Positions 1 through 8,465 of a DNA stretch of 50,097 nucleotides are shown one piece after another. Location: assembly GCA_023807065.1 (NCBI GenBank), contig JAJJLU010003575.1, positions 1 through 50,097 of the forward strand, given 5' to 3'. The notes below the pieces were generated by a model, which saw only the letters and a list, made by a program, of their open reading frames with translations, did not search any database and had not been told where the DNA came from. Each line of letters opens with the position of its first letter. The first letter of the stretch is position 1. Origin of the DNA: Isotricha intestinalis (lineage: Eukaryota; Ciliophora; Litostomatea; Vestibuliferida; Isotrichidae). The translations under genes were made by a program, and so were the position numbers.

Positions 1-1
1 C

Positions 2-523
2 CTCTGCTGGTTCTATCCCAAAACATTTTCGTGGTTTAACACATATTCATTCCCTCTGTTAAGGGCGCTTGAATTCTATATGGGGATACTTATCGTGCCC
101 TTATATCAGTTTTTCGACGCTAAGATCAGGAAAATGAATGCAAGAACTGCAATTCTGGTAATGACCGTTTTAGAACTGGCATATCTCCTTGCGCTGGAAG
201 CTTTCCTTTTCTTCGTATCAAATAAAGTGTCCCACAGCCTGACACCTCCGGTCTATCTGCCCCTCATAATCCTATTTGCGTGCAATACAGGCCTTATCAG
301 CAAGTTTTTGGCACTGAAACCTTTCTGCTTATTCGGAAAGATCCAATTCCAGTTCTTCATAGTCCATCACTTCATTATCAGGATCTTCCTGCAATACGGA
401 ATTCTCGAAAACCTTAATGCTTATATAAGAACATCAGTTATCCTGATAACAGCAACCGCTGTCTCAGTCTTGTTTTACCTGTTGAAGGAACTGATCACAA
501 AACACATTCTCAAGGCAAAATAA
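2..523 (+). CDS. Bacterial acyltransferase-3-like membrane protein, C-terminal part (5' end outside window)
   Basis: The frame is open from the first bases, so the ATG at 80 is internal and the gene begins before the window. The visible 173 residues contain several hydrophobic membrane segments. The run PLLRALEFYMGI near the start matches the end of an acyltransferase family 3 (acetyl/succinyl-transfer to surface sugars) transmembrane domain, and FFIVHHFIIRIF near the end resembles the last helices of that family. Base composition is about 40% G+C and codons such as CTG, GCC and TCC are common, quite unlike everything after ~560. It is followed at once by a terminator-like hairpin. I read it as a gut bacterial gene fragment joined to this contig. 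The exact substrate cannot be told; other polytopic bacterial membrane proteins remain possible. Confidence 0.6.
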   Translation, partial: LCWFYPKTFSWFNTYSFPLLRALEFYMGILIVPLYQFFDAKIRKMNARTAILVMTVLELAYLLALEAFLFFVSNKVSHSLTPPVYLPLIILFACNTGLISKFLALKPFCLFGKIQFQFFIVHHFIIRIFLQYGILENLNAYIRTSVILITATAVSVLFYLLKELITKHILKAK

Positions 524-2063
524 AACCTTGCAGCCAGAGCGGCTTGCAAGGTCTTATAGTATTTATTCCGGTTTTATTAATTATAACATCAATTGATGTT
601 TCAGACACATTTAAAATTTGATCAATGGAAATATTGTTTAATAGAATATCAACTATATTTGTTGGATATGTTACTGATATAGTATTATTAACTGGAATAT
701 ATTTTTTTTCTAGAGTAATTGTATCATAAATTACAAAAGGATAATTTATAAAATCTGCAGAATTATAATTATTTAAAATAGATAATTGGTAATTTCCTGC
801 TTTTTCAATTGGATTTTTTAATGAAAATAATTTAGTTTCTTCATCAAAAGTAAATTCAATAGTATCATCTTGTTCATTATTGTCCTTATTAATCAGAACA
901 GCATAAACTTTATTAATCATAATAATATCTTTTAAATATAATGAAATGTTATAAGGAGAGATAAATCTCCCAAACTTAATTTGATTTTCTTCAAAAGCAA
1001 TACGATATAAAATAAAAAATTGAGCTGATGTTTTAATTTCATAATATTCTTCAATTAAAATATATATATCATAAACCCCGAAATTTTCATCATAAATTTC
1101 TAATATATTGTCTTCATATATAGTATCAATAGTTTCTCCTGTTGAATTTTTAGCAATAATAGTTCCAGTTAAACCCATATTAAAACCTAAAATATTAATT
1201 TCCAGAGAGGTTTTTTTTGGATTAACAAAATAGAAAAATGTATTCTTAGATATATTAACATTAATTGGAACAAAAAAAAGTTTTTCTGATTGATTATTCT
1301 CAAATATTGATTGAAAAATTAGATATCCTTCATACATAATTTTTGAGGGGGGAAAAGAAATGTTTTCAGTAGAATAATATTTAAATGTAATGTCATCTAA
1401 TTGAGAAGTATTTCCAGTTTCAGTTAAATCATAAAATGTATCATTTAATTTCAATTTTGGAGATTTAAAATATTCTTCAAAATCAGATGAACTAATAGGT
1501 ATAATAAATGGTATATTTATATCTTCAACAGTTGAAATATAATGTGGATAATAAGTTTGTAAGTAAATTAAAGGAAAAATAATTGTTCCTGAATCAACTG
1601 TTTTATTAGTAGATTGATTATTATTAATGGAAAAATATAATTCACCTGTAACATAATCATACAAATCTAATTTAATTATATCTCCTTCATTTGAATATAA
1701 TTCATAATCATCTGATACACTTATAATTGTTATATCATTAAGTTTATCATAATTTTCAATCTTTATGAACATTTGTTCTTCTTCTTCATCAGAAAAATTC
1801 ATTGAAAAAATAATGACAATAAAATTATATCCATTACATATATTTGATTGATTATCATTTGTTGTGTTATATGTACATGAACATATGGTTTTATTCTCAC
1901 TTAAAGTACAATTTTGTTCTTCTGTAAATGCTTCTTCACTTATTATTTGAAGTTCACATGTTTTTCCTTTTAAGCAATATAATGGGGAATTTGTTCTTAT
2001 TTCCAAATATATATATTTGAATAAATAAGATATAATAAAAAATAATAAGAATATTTTTCCCAT
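513..2063 (-). CDS. Secreted, Asn-glycosylation-rich beta-strand protein, C-terminus lost at junction
   Basis: The ATG at 2063 opens a signal-peptide-like segment (MGKIFLLFFIISYLFKYIY) followed by about 490 residues with many N-x-S/T sequons and a Cys-rich patch near residues 28-77, so the product probably enters the secretory pathway. The rest alternates hydrophobic and polar residues as in stacked Ig-like or filamin-like beta-sandwich domains, but I recognise no named family. The last 14 or so residues (from RPCKPLWLQG on) are translated from the bacterial hairpin and are not native; the true gene stops being readable at about 560. A membrane anchor, if there is one, would be in the missing part. 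No promoter element is recognisable upstream. Confidence 0.6.
526..551 (+). terminator. Bacterial terminator-like hairpin
   Basis: Arms CCTTGCA-GCC and GGC-T-TGCAAGG pair with one bulged base around a short loop, starting two bases after the bacterial stop codon. The T-tract that follows is weak (TCTTATAG), either because this is a poor terminator or because the foreign sequence was cut off by the junction just downstream. Confidence 0.6.
552..572. other. Bacterial/eukaryotic junction
   Basis: Upstream sequence is moderately GC-rich and coding on the plus strand in bacterial style. From about 573 on the sequence is A+T-rich and coding on the minus strand with eukaryotic codon usage. The minus-strand gene runs straight through the join and ends inside the reverse complement of the bacterial hairpin, which is not how a real C-terminus is expected to look. 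The exact base of the join cannot be fixed by eye. Confidence 0.7.
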
Positions 2064-2164
2064 TTTTGGAATTTAAATTATAAAATTTATAATAAGTTAA
2101 ATAGATTATTTATATTATTTTTCATTAAAAACAATTAAAATTATAATAAATTAAATATATTTAT

Positions 2165-3370
2165 TTATATCCCATTTTTATATTTCATTACAACTTCAAT
2201 TTCTTTTGTAATTTCTTCAGGAATTTCTCTTCCTTTAAATTTTAATATAGTTTTTTTTAAATTTTGTACTTTTTCAATTTCTTTTCTTAAAGTATCATTG
2301 ATTTCATCAAACTTAATATTTTGAATTTCTTCAATTTCTTTGTCACTTTCTTCTTTCATAAGTTCAATTTTTTCTTTTAATTTTTTAATTTTAACATCAT
2401 CAATTTTATTTTCTTCTTCTAAAGTAATAACATCCCATTGAGGAGAATTTAATAATTGATTTTGTAATTTAATGATTGTTTCAACATATTTTTGTGCTTC
2501 TGTATTATTTTTACTCAATAAAATTTGTAATTTATTTTCTTCTTCAATAAATTGTTCTTGTAATTTATCAAGTTCTTTTTTAGATTCTATATAACTAACA
2601 TTTTTTCCTATTTCATAATTATCTATTGAAACTTCTGTATTAAGTAATTTAAACATTTTAGATAAATTCTTTTTTTTTTCTTTTGGAGATAAGTTATTTT
2701 TTTTATCTAAAAAACTTGAAATTGAATTAATATCATTTAAATGATTATTATCATTATCATTGTTATTATTATTAATATTATCACTGTTATAATTATTATC
2801 AAAATTTATGTTTTGATTTTTTTTATTTGTTTTTTTTGGAATTATATTTTTTAAACTATTATTTTTTTTATCTTTTAAAGAAATATTTTTAGAAGACTTT
2901 CTATTATTTTTATTTTTAAAATAATCTTTAGAACTATTTTTGTGATGTAAATTAGTTTTAATACCATTTTGACTCATAATATTATCACTATATTGAACTT
3001 TACTTCTATTACTTTTAGGAATTTGATTATTATTTGAATTTATAATTTCATAATCTTCTTCAGCTGGTTTTGCAGCAGAATTTACAGTCATTAATGAATT
3101 TTTTAATATTTTCCTTGTATATACTTTATTCAAATTTTTATTTGTATTTGTGTTATTACTATTTGTATTTGAAATTGAAGGAGCACTTGAATTAATTGAA
3201 TTTGTTGGTAAATGTAAGATTAAATTATTTTGAGATTCATTATTTATTTTTGTGTTTTGAAATATTATATTACTATTTTTATCTATTTTTGAATTTGAAC
3301 TTTCATTCTTTGAAGATGAATTTATACTCATTTCTTTTTCCCGTTGTTTTTTTCTTTGAGCTGCTTTCAT
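2165..3370 (-). CDS. Asn/Ser-rich protein with C-terminal coiled coil
   Basis: This is a 401-residue protein. Residues 1-230 are low-complexity, rich in Asn, Ser and Lys, with a basic N-terminus. Residues about 262-380 form long heptad-like helices (for example KKELDKLQEQFIEEENKLQ), so the protein probably dimerises or is a scaffold or cytoskeletal component. The C-terminal 20 residues are short and mixed. The start is the first ATG and the stop is TAA. I do not recognise a family. The gene lies about 100 bp downstream of nothing but A+T-rich DNA on the 5' side of its neighbour and is transcribed in the same direction as the genes on both sides. Confidence 0.65.
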   Translation of the reverse strand: MKAAQRKKQREKEMSINSSSKNESSNSKIDKNSNIIFQNTKINNESQNNLILHLPTNSINSSAPSISNTNSNNTNTNKNLNKVYTRKILKNSLMTVNSAAKPAEEDYEIINSNNNQIPKSNRSKVQYSDNIMSQNGIKTNLHHKNSSKDYFKNKNNRKSSKNISLKDKKNNSLKNIIPKKTNKKNQNINFDNNYNSDNINNNNNDNDNNHLNDINSISSFLDKKNNLSPKEKKKNLSKMFKLLNTEVSIDNYEIGKNVSYIESKKELDKLQEQFIEEENKLQILLSKNNTEAQKYVETIIKLQNQLLNSPQWDVITLEEENKIDDVKIKKLKEKIELMKEESDKEIEEIQNIKFDEINDTLRKEIEKVQNLKKTILKFKGREIPEEITKEIEVVMKYKNGI

Positions 3371-3500
3371 AATAATATTAAATTTAAAAATTAAAAAACA
3401 ATATTTTTAAATTTTTTGTTCACATGAATGTAAATAATAAATAATATAAAGATTAAAAATTTTATCTAATTTAATATCAACAGAATTATATAAAAATATT

Positions 3501-3869
3501 TTAAAACTCAGAATCAATATCTTTTAATGATTTCACTAAATTCATAAGTTTGATTTTATCTTTTTTATTTATTTTTTTTACATAATTATTCGTTTCTCTA
3601 ATATTAATAAGGTTCGAAAATTTTGGTTTTATTAGTTCTTTAAAAAAAAAGTTAGAATTAAATGATTTTTCAGTTTTTTCCTTTTCATCATTTTTTTCTT
3701 GAAGAATATCTTCACATTTTAAATTTAAAATTTTCACTTTTTCTCTTAATTTAATACATGATTCAAAAGAACTTTTTTTATCATATTTATTCATTGTGTC
3801 TCCTGATCTTTTATTATTTATATTAATTAAAGAAAATGATATGAGACACAATGAAATAAATTTAATCAT
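3501..3869 (-). CDS. Small Lys-rich protein of unknown function
   Basis: The frame encodes 122 residues ending in TAA. If the first ATG (3869) is used, the N-terminus MIKFISLCLISFSLI looks like a signal peptide. A second ATG at 3794 (MNKYDKKSSF) would give a soluble protein of 97 residues rich in Lys and Glu. The body has a predicted helical, charged pattern and no motif I recognise. A perfect 13-bp inverted repeat lies across the two possible starts (3790-3802 and 3843-3855). The frame is short, so it could be a partial or decaying gene, but codon usage matches the neighbours. Confidence 0.45.
   Translation of the reverse strand: MIKFISLCLISFSLININNKRSGDTMNKYDKKSSFESCIKLREKVKILNLKCEDILQEKNDEKEKTEKSFNSNFFFKELIKPKFSNLINIRETNNYVKKINKKDKIKLMNLVKSLKDIDSEF
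3790..3855. repeat. 13-bp perfect inverted repeat with 40-base spacer
   Basis: TTCATTGTGTCTC at 3790-3802 is the exact reverse complement of GAGACACAATGAA at 3843-3855. The arms are richer in G+C than the surroundings. In RNA they would form a hairpin around the start of the small minus-strand gene. Confidence 0.7.
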
Positions 3870-4085
3870 TTAATTTATATTTTTTTTCCATTTTATATTC
3901 TTGTTTAATAATCTATTTATTTTCTTTGTACAACTTTTTTTCTCTTTTTAATTTTAATTGAAAATTAGACATAAATTACATAAATTTATTATTTTAAAAT
4001 ATTATTTGTAAAATCTTAAATTAATAAAAATAAATTTATCAAATAAGAATATAATTTATTTATTAGTTAAATTTTCTATTTTAAT

Positions 4086-5171
4086 TTAAGAGAAAATTGA
4101 TTCTACATCAACTTCTTGAATTACTTCTTTAACATTTTCATTTTTATTTTTATTTAATTCTTCTTTTTCTTTTGGATTAAAAGCAAATAATTTATCTAAT
4201 TCACTTAAATGTTTTGTATAAGTTGATTTTCTATTATAATTACGTTGGAATTTATTTTTATTTAAATTAGAATTCCCTTGTTTAAATTCTTTTTTAAATA
4301 TTTTATTATTATAATAATTATTTAAACTAATTCTTCTATGTAATTTAGGATGGTTATTAATAAGAGAAAAGTGATTATTATAATATTGATTTTTATTATC
4401 ATTATTATTTAAAATTTTTTGAATATTATTATCATTAAATTTACTATATCTTCTTGTATAAACTGGTCTTGAAATTTCTTTTGAATTTTTCATATGCTCA
4501 AAATCATTTCCTTCTTTTTTTTCATTATTACTTTTCATATTTGGAAAAATATTATAATTATTAGGTATTAACATAGTTTTACTTAATTCTTCTAAACAAG
4601 AATCAACAGTGTAAAAAATATCTGAATTTTTTTCTAAAACCATTAATTTACTTTTCATTGCAGTATTATCTTTAGTCATATTAATTTTTATTAAAAAATT
4701 ATATATTTCTTGATCATTATAAGGTCCATATCCTCTCAGTCCTATTATAAACCATTGTCTTTTTTCTTTTTTTTCATAAGGAACTATTTTATTTTCATTA
4801 ATTATTTTTTTTATATTTGTTTTAATAATACTTTCTTCAATATTATCAATATTAAAATCTTTATCAAAAACATCAATTGTTGTCAATTTAACTTTACCAA
4901 ATAAATCATCAATATCAATTTTTTCAATAATTTGATTTAAATCTTTTTTAATTTCATATTTTTCTTTTGGGAATAAATTTTCTTTTAAATTTGTTGTTAA
5001 TTTAATATTATAAAAACATAAATTTTTATCAAAATGTTTTAAAGAACATAAATATATTTCTGGTTCTTGAGATTCGGCACTATAAACATTTGGATTTGTT
5101 CTAAATTCAAAAGGAAAAATATCTTTAGAAACTGATGGTGAATATTTACTTAAAATAAATTTTACATCCAT
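4086..5171 (-). CDS. GYF-like domain protein with Asn-rich tail
   Basis: This is a 361-residue protein. Residues 1-135 form a mixed, globular-looking region. Residues about 138-200 carry W140 and the sequence GYGPYNDQEIYNFL, followed by a KLMVLEKNSDIFYTV strand and a short helix. This resembles a GYF domain (aromatic residue, then GP[FY]), which binds proline-rich peptides. The same module is seen in the gene at 36717-37343. Residues from about 210 on are Asn/Lys-rich and contain basic, possibly phosphorylated stretches (RRYSKF, HRRISL, NRKST). The family assignment rests on the motif and spacing only and is tentative. The start is the first ATG and the stop is TAA. Confidence 0.6.
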   Translation of the reverse strand: MDVKFILSKYSPSVSKDIFPFEFRTNPNVYSAESQEPEIYLCSLKHFDKNLCFYNIKLTTNLKENLFPKEKYEIKKDLNQIIEKIDIDDLFGKVKLTTIDVFDKDFNIDNIEESIIKTNIKKIINENKIVPYEKKEKRQWFIIGLRGYGPYNDQEIYNFLIKINMTKDNTAMKSKLMVLEKNSDIFYTVDSCLEELSKTMLIPNNYNIFPNMKSNNEKKEGNDFEHMKNSKEISRPVYTRRYSKFNDNNIQKILNNNDNKNQYYNNHFSLINNHPKLHRRISLNNYYNNKIFKKEFKQGNSNLNKNKFQRNYNRKSTYTKHLSELDKLFAFNPKEKEELNKNKNENVKEVIQEVDVESIFS

Positions 5172-5202
5172 TTTTATAATTTTTTAAACTAGTTTATATT
5201 TC

Positions 5203-5224
5203 ATTTATTTATTTATTTATTTAT
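5203..5224. repeat. (TTTA)n microsatellite
   Basis: About six consecutive TTTA/ATTT units lie just upstream of the GYF-like gene, in the gap between two minus-strand genes. The gap (5172-5401) shows no coding potential. Confidence 0.8.
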
Positions 5225-5401
5225 TAATAGATAAAAATTTCTTAATTATTTTTTTATTATTTATACATTCTTTATTTAAAAATAAATACCAAAGTATAAT
5301 TAATTTAATTTTAACTTCTAAATATTATTTTAATAAAATTATAAAAAAGCTATCATTCATATACATTATTATTTTTTTTAATTATTCAAATAATTAAATA
5401 C

Positions 5402-8014
5402 TTAAGCATACTTTACTTTAACATATCCATTGTTAACAAGATCAATAAATTTTAAATTAAAAAATTCTAAATTTTTCATATCATTTTCATTGATTCTAAT
5501 TTTATAAGGCTCCATACTTTCTTTAGAAGTAAAGTCTTTATGCATGATAATAAATTTTAATAAAAATTCTAACAATCCTTTTGGTTCAGGAGAACCACCA
5601 AAATCACTTAAATAAGGTTGAATAAATTTAGCTATATATAATTCTTCATCTTGATAATACATATGATTTTGAAGAAATTTAAAAGTTATATCGTTTAATT
5701 GTTCATCAACTTCTTTTTCATTAAATAATTTCAATATTAAGTCATCTGATTCATATTCAGATAAATCAGTTAATAATAATAAAGGTCTTAAATCTTCAAA
5801 ATTTGGAAGTAAAGTACATTTTTTATCACTTTGATATAATAATTTCATATAACTTCCAGGTACTGGTTTATTATTCCTAAAAATGACATGTTTTAATTCT
5901 AAATTATTTAAGTTAAAATTTTTAAATTTATAAGTTATTCCAATATTATATTGGAAATAACTTAATAACCCTGCTTTTGTTTTATTATTTTTTTGAACTA
6001 CATTAAAATAATGATGAATCATCATAATTTGATAAATATTTAAAAGAAAAGCTAAACGAGCTTTATTATTTTCATCATATGGAATTTGGAAAATGTCACA
6101 TTCTTGGAAATAAGAAATTCCTTGTTTAAAATTAATATATCTTTTATCAGTAGTAATTAAAAAAATTGGATCTTTAATATTTTCACTTTTTGCTAAAGAT
6201 TTTCCTTGTTTTAAAATAAATTGAGATAAAACAAGAAAATCGAAATTTTCAGGTTTATTATTTTCATCAAAAATAGTATAATAACATATATTAGAATTAT
6301 CAATATTTCCAGAAATACTTTCAAACATTAAAAGAGGAGATTTAAAATAATAACTACTTGGATTTTGAATCATTGCTTCAACATATTTTTCAACTTCTTC
6401 TTCGTTTTGAATATTTTTAATATTATAAGAAAGAGGAACAATTGCTCCGCTCATTAAAATTTGTTTCAATAAATTATTTATAGTTTCTTCTTTATAAGAT
6501 AAACTTTCATTTTCCCATTCTTTAATTTTATCAAAACTTTCTAATAAAGCATCTCCTCTTTTAGCTTCATTAATAACAGTACTAAAATAACCTGGTTTAT
6601 AAGAACAAGATAAAGAATAAGAACATAAAGAACTTGCATCAGATATAATATCAAATTGTTCATCAGTAAATAATTTTAAAAAATAATAACAAGGTTTAAT
6701 ATCTTTTTCTAATTCTTTAATTCCTTGAAAATCTTTAACATCTTCCCAATGATATTTCTTAATAATTTGAGTAACTTTTTCATAAACAAAATCTAACTTT
6801 AATATATCAGTTAAATTAGCTCTTCTTTTAGGATCTTTTTTTAACATAATACTGATTAAATATTTTAAATAAGGATCAGTTCCTTCAGGTAAAGGAGGAT
6901 ATTTGGTAGTGAAAACAAGTTGAAATAATTCTTGAGAATATAAATTAGGATCATACCAAGGTAATCTTAAAGTAATCATTTCATATAAAACAACACCTAA
7001 AGACCATATATCAACGTTATATTCATATCTTTTTTTTCCTGCTGCAATTTCAGGACTTACATAATATGGTGTTCCACATAAAGTTAATGAACCTATTACA
7101 CCATCAATTTGTCTACTTATACCTAAATCACTTAATTTAGCAATTATATAATTTTCACCATTTATTGTTTCATTTTTTAATAATATATTTTCACTTTTAA
7201 TATCTCTATGAATCATTCCTTTTTGATTTAAAGCAAAAAGAGCTAACATTATATCACATAAATAGTCAAATATTTGTTCTGTTGAAAATTTACCTCCATT
7301 AACTAAATAATTATTTATTTGAGATGCTAAAGTTCCTTTATCAGCATATTCCATATATATAAAACGATTATCATTTTCTATTTCATAATTATAAAATTCT
7401 ATCGAAGTTGGTATTTTAATATTTTTCATATTTTCAACTTCTTTATTTATTTTATTATCAGCTTCAACTTCTTTCATTCCTTCAACTTGAATTTTTTTAA
7501 TAGCAACTTTTCTATTTAAAACATTATCATAATATAAATCAACATTAGAAGAAGCACCATGACCTAAACTTTGAATTAAAGTATATCTTTGATTAGTATT
7601 TTGATTTTTTTGCATAAAAGCTCTATCACTTCTAACTTTTAAGAATAAATTATTTAAATTGAAAGTATTAATATTATTTCCTTCCATATCATATTTAATT
7701 TTATATTTTTCTTGAATTTTTTGTAATTTTTCTATTTCTGAAGGAGGATATAATAATATTATTGAAGTTGAAGGATATAAATCTTTCATTGCTGTTAATA
7801 TTTCTTCTAATTCTGGATGTAGCAGATTAACTATTAAAAATTGAGGTTTAAAGTCTCCTTTTTTTATTAAGTCTAAAGCTGTTTCTCCTTCATGAGGTGA
7901 TCTACTTTCTATATTTAATTGATCTAAGGCTGTTTGTATCATTACTATTCTTCTTTTTGTTCTTACTGGAACCTCTTCTTGAATGAAGATAAATACAAAA
8001 TCTGATGATTCCAT
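5402..8014 (-). CDS. Pseudo-receiver / Ser-Thr protein kinase / DUF547 fusion protein
   Basis: This is an 870-residue protein. Residues about 5-130 look like a response-regulator receiver fold, but the strand that should carry the phospho-acceptor Asp reads FLIVN63LLHPE, with Asn in its place. Residues about 144-412 are a complete protein kinase of the NEK-like branch: glycine loop GHGASS, K173, HRDIKSEN at 269-276, D296LG in place of DFG, and CGTPYYVSPE in the activation segment. It is likely active, since the three key catalytic residues are present. Residues about 440-640 match nothing I know. Residues about 650-805 resemble DUF547 (AFLLNIYQIMMIHHYFN, then ELKHVIFRNNKPVP and a final helix pair). 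The gene is divergent from the DUF229 gene with a 451-bp spacer. The combination suggests a signalling kinase with non-phosphorylatable sensor input. Confidence 0.8.
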   Translation of the reverse strand: MESSDFVFIFIQEEVPVRTKRRIVMIQTALDQLNIESRSPHEGETALDLIKKGDFKPQFLIVNLLHPELEEILTAMKDLYPSTSIILLYPPSEIEKLQKIQEKYKIKYDMEGNNINTFNLNNLFLKVRSDRAFMQKNQNTNQRYTLIQSLGHGASSNVDLYYDNVLNRKVAIKKIQVEGMKEVEADNKINKEVENMKNIKIPTSIEFYNYEIENDNRFIYMEYADKGTLASQINNYLVNGGKFSTEQIFDYLCDIMLALFALNQKGMIHRDIKSENILLKNETINGENYIIAKLSDLGISRQIDGVIGSLTLCGTPYYVSPEIAAGKKRYEYNVDIWSLGVVLYEMITLRLPWYDPNLYSQELFQLVFTTKYPPLPEGTDPYLKYLISIMLKKDPKRRANLTDILKLDFVYEKVTQIIKKYHWEDVKDFQGIKELEKDIKPCYYFLKLFTDEQFDIISDASSLCSYSLSCSYKPGYFSTVINEAKRGDALLESFDKIKEWENESLSYKEETINNLLKQILMSGAIVPLSYNIKNIQNEEEVEKYVEAMIQNPSSYYFKSPLLMFESISGNIDNSNICYYTIFDENNKPENFDFLVLSQFILKQGKSLAKSENIKDPIFLITTDKRYINFKQGISYFQECDIFQIPYDENNKARLAFLLNIYQIMMIHHYFNVVQKNNKTKAGLLSYFQYNIGITYKFKNFNLNNLELKHVIFRNNKPVPGSYMKLLYQSDKKCTLLPNFEDLRPLLLLTDLSEYESDDLILKLFNEKEVDEQLNDITFKFLQNHMYYQDEELYIAKFIQPYLSDFGGSPEPKGLLEFLLKFIIMHKDFTSKESMEPYKIRINENDMKNLEFFNLKFIDLVNNGYVKVKYA

Positions 8015-8465
8015 TTTTTTAATATTTATTTTTGATTTTTTTTATAAAATAAAATTTAGTTTTCAAATTATTTGTTTTCATTATTTATTTTTGTCTTTTT
8101 TGTTTGGAATTTTTTTAAAAGGTTTTTTATTGGGATTTTATTTCTGGTTTTTTAAGGGAATTTTAATCAAGTCATAAGATGTAATTTGATTTAATTAGAC
8201 TAAAAAAATTTTAATTATTTGAATTTTAAATAATTGAAATATTTATTTTTTTGGATAATGATTTAAAATTTTTTTCTTTTATAAATAAAAATAAATAATA
8301 TTATAATATATTATATTAAAACCACATTATTTTAAATAGTAATTATTTTAAAAAAAGAATGATTGATTTTAATTTAACAATTGAAAAAAGATAATAAATA
8401 AATTAATTAATTTTTTTTTAAAATAATGTAAAAATTTCTTTTGTTACTTTATTTTTTATTTAATT
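8015..8465. promoter_or_regulatory. Divergent intergenic region (kinase / DUF229 gene)
   Basis: This is a 451-bp spacer between two genes transcribed away from each other, so it should hold both promoters. It is very T-rich on the side of the kinase gene and becomes A/T-mixed. I see no coding segment I trust, no RNA gene and no recognisable promoter motif beyond generic A+T tracts. Confidence 0.4.

Noticed and set aside
7983..8177. 64-codon plus-strand frame of hydrophobic residues
   Set aside because: It overlaps the start of the kinase gene and is only T-rich sequence read as Phe/Leu/Ile; no conserved pattern.
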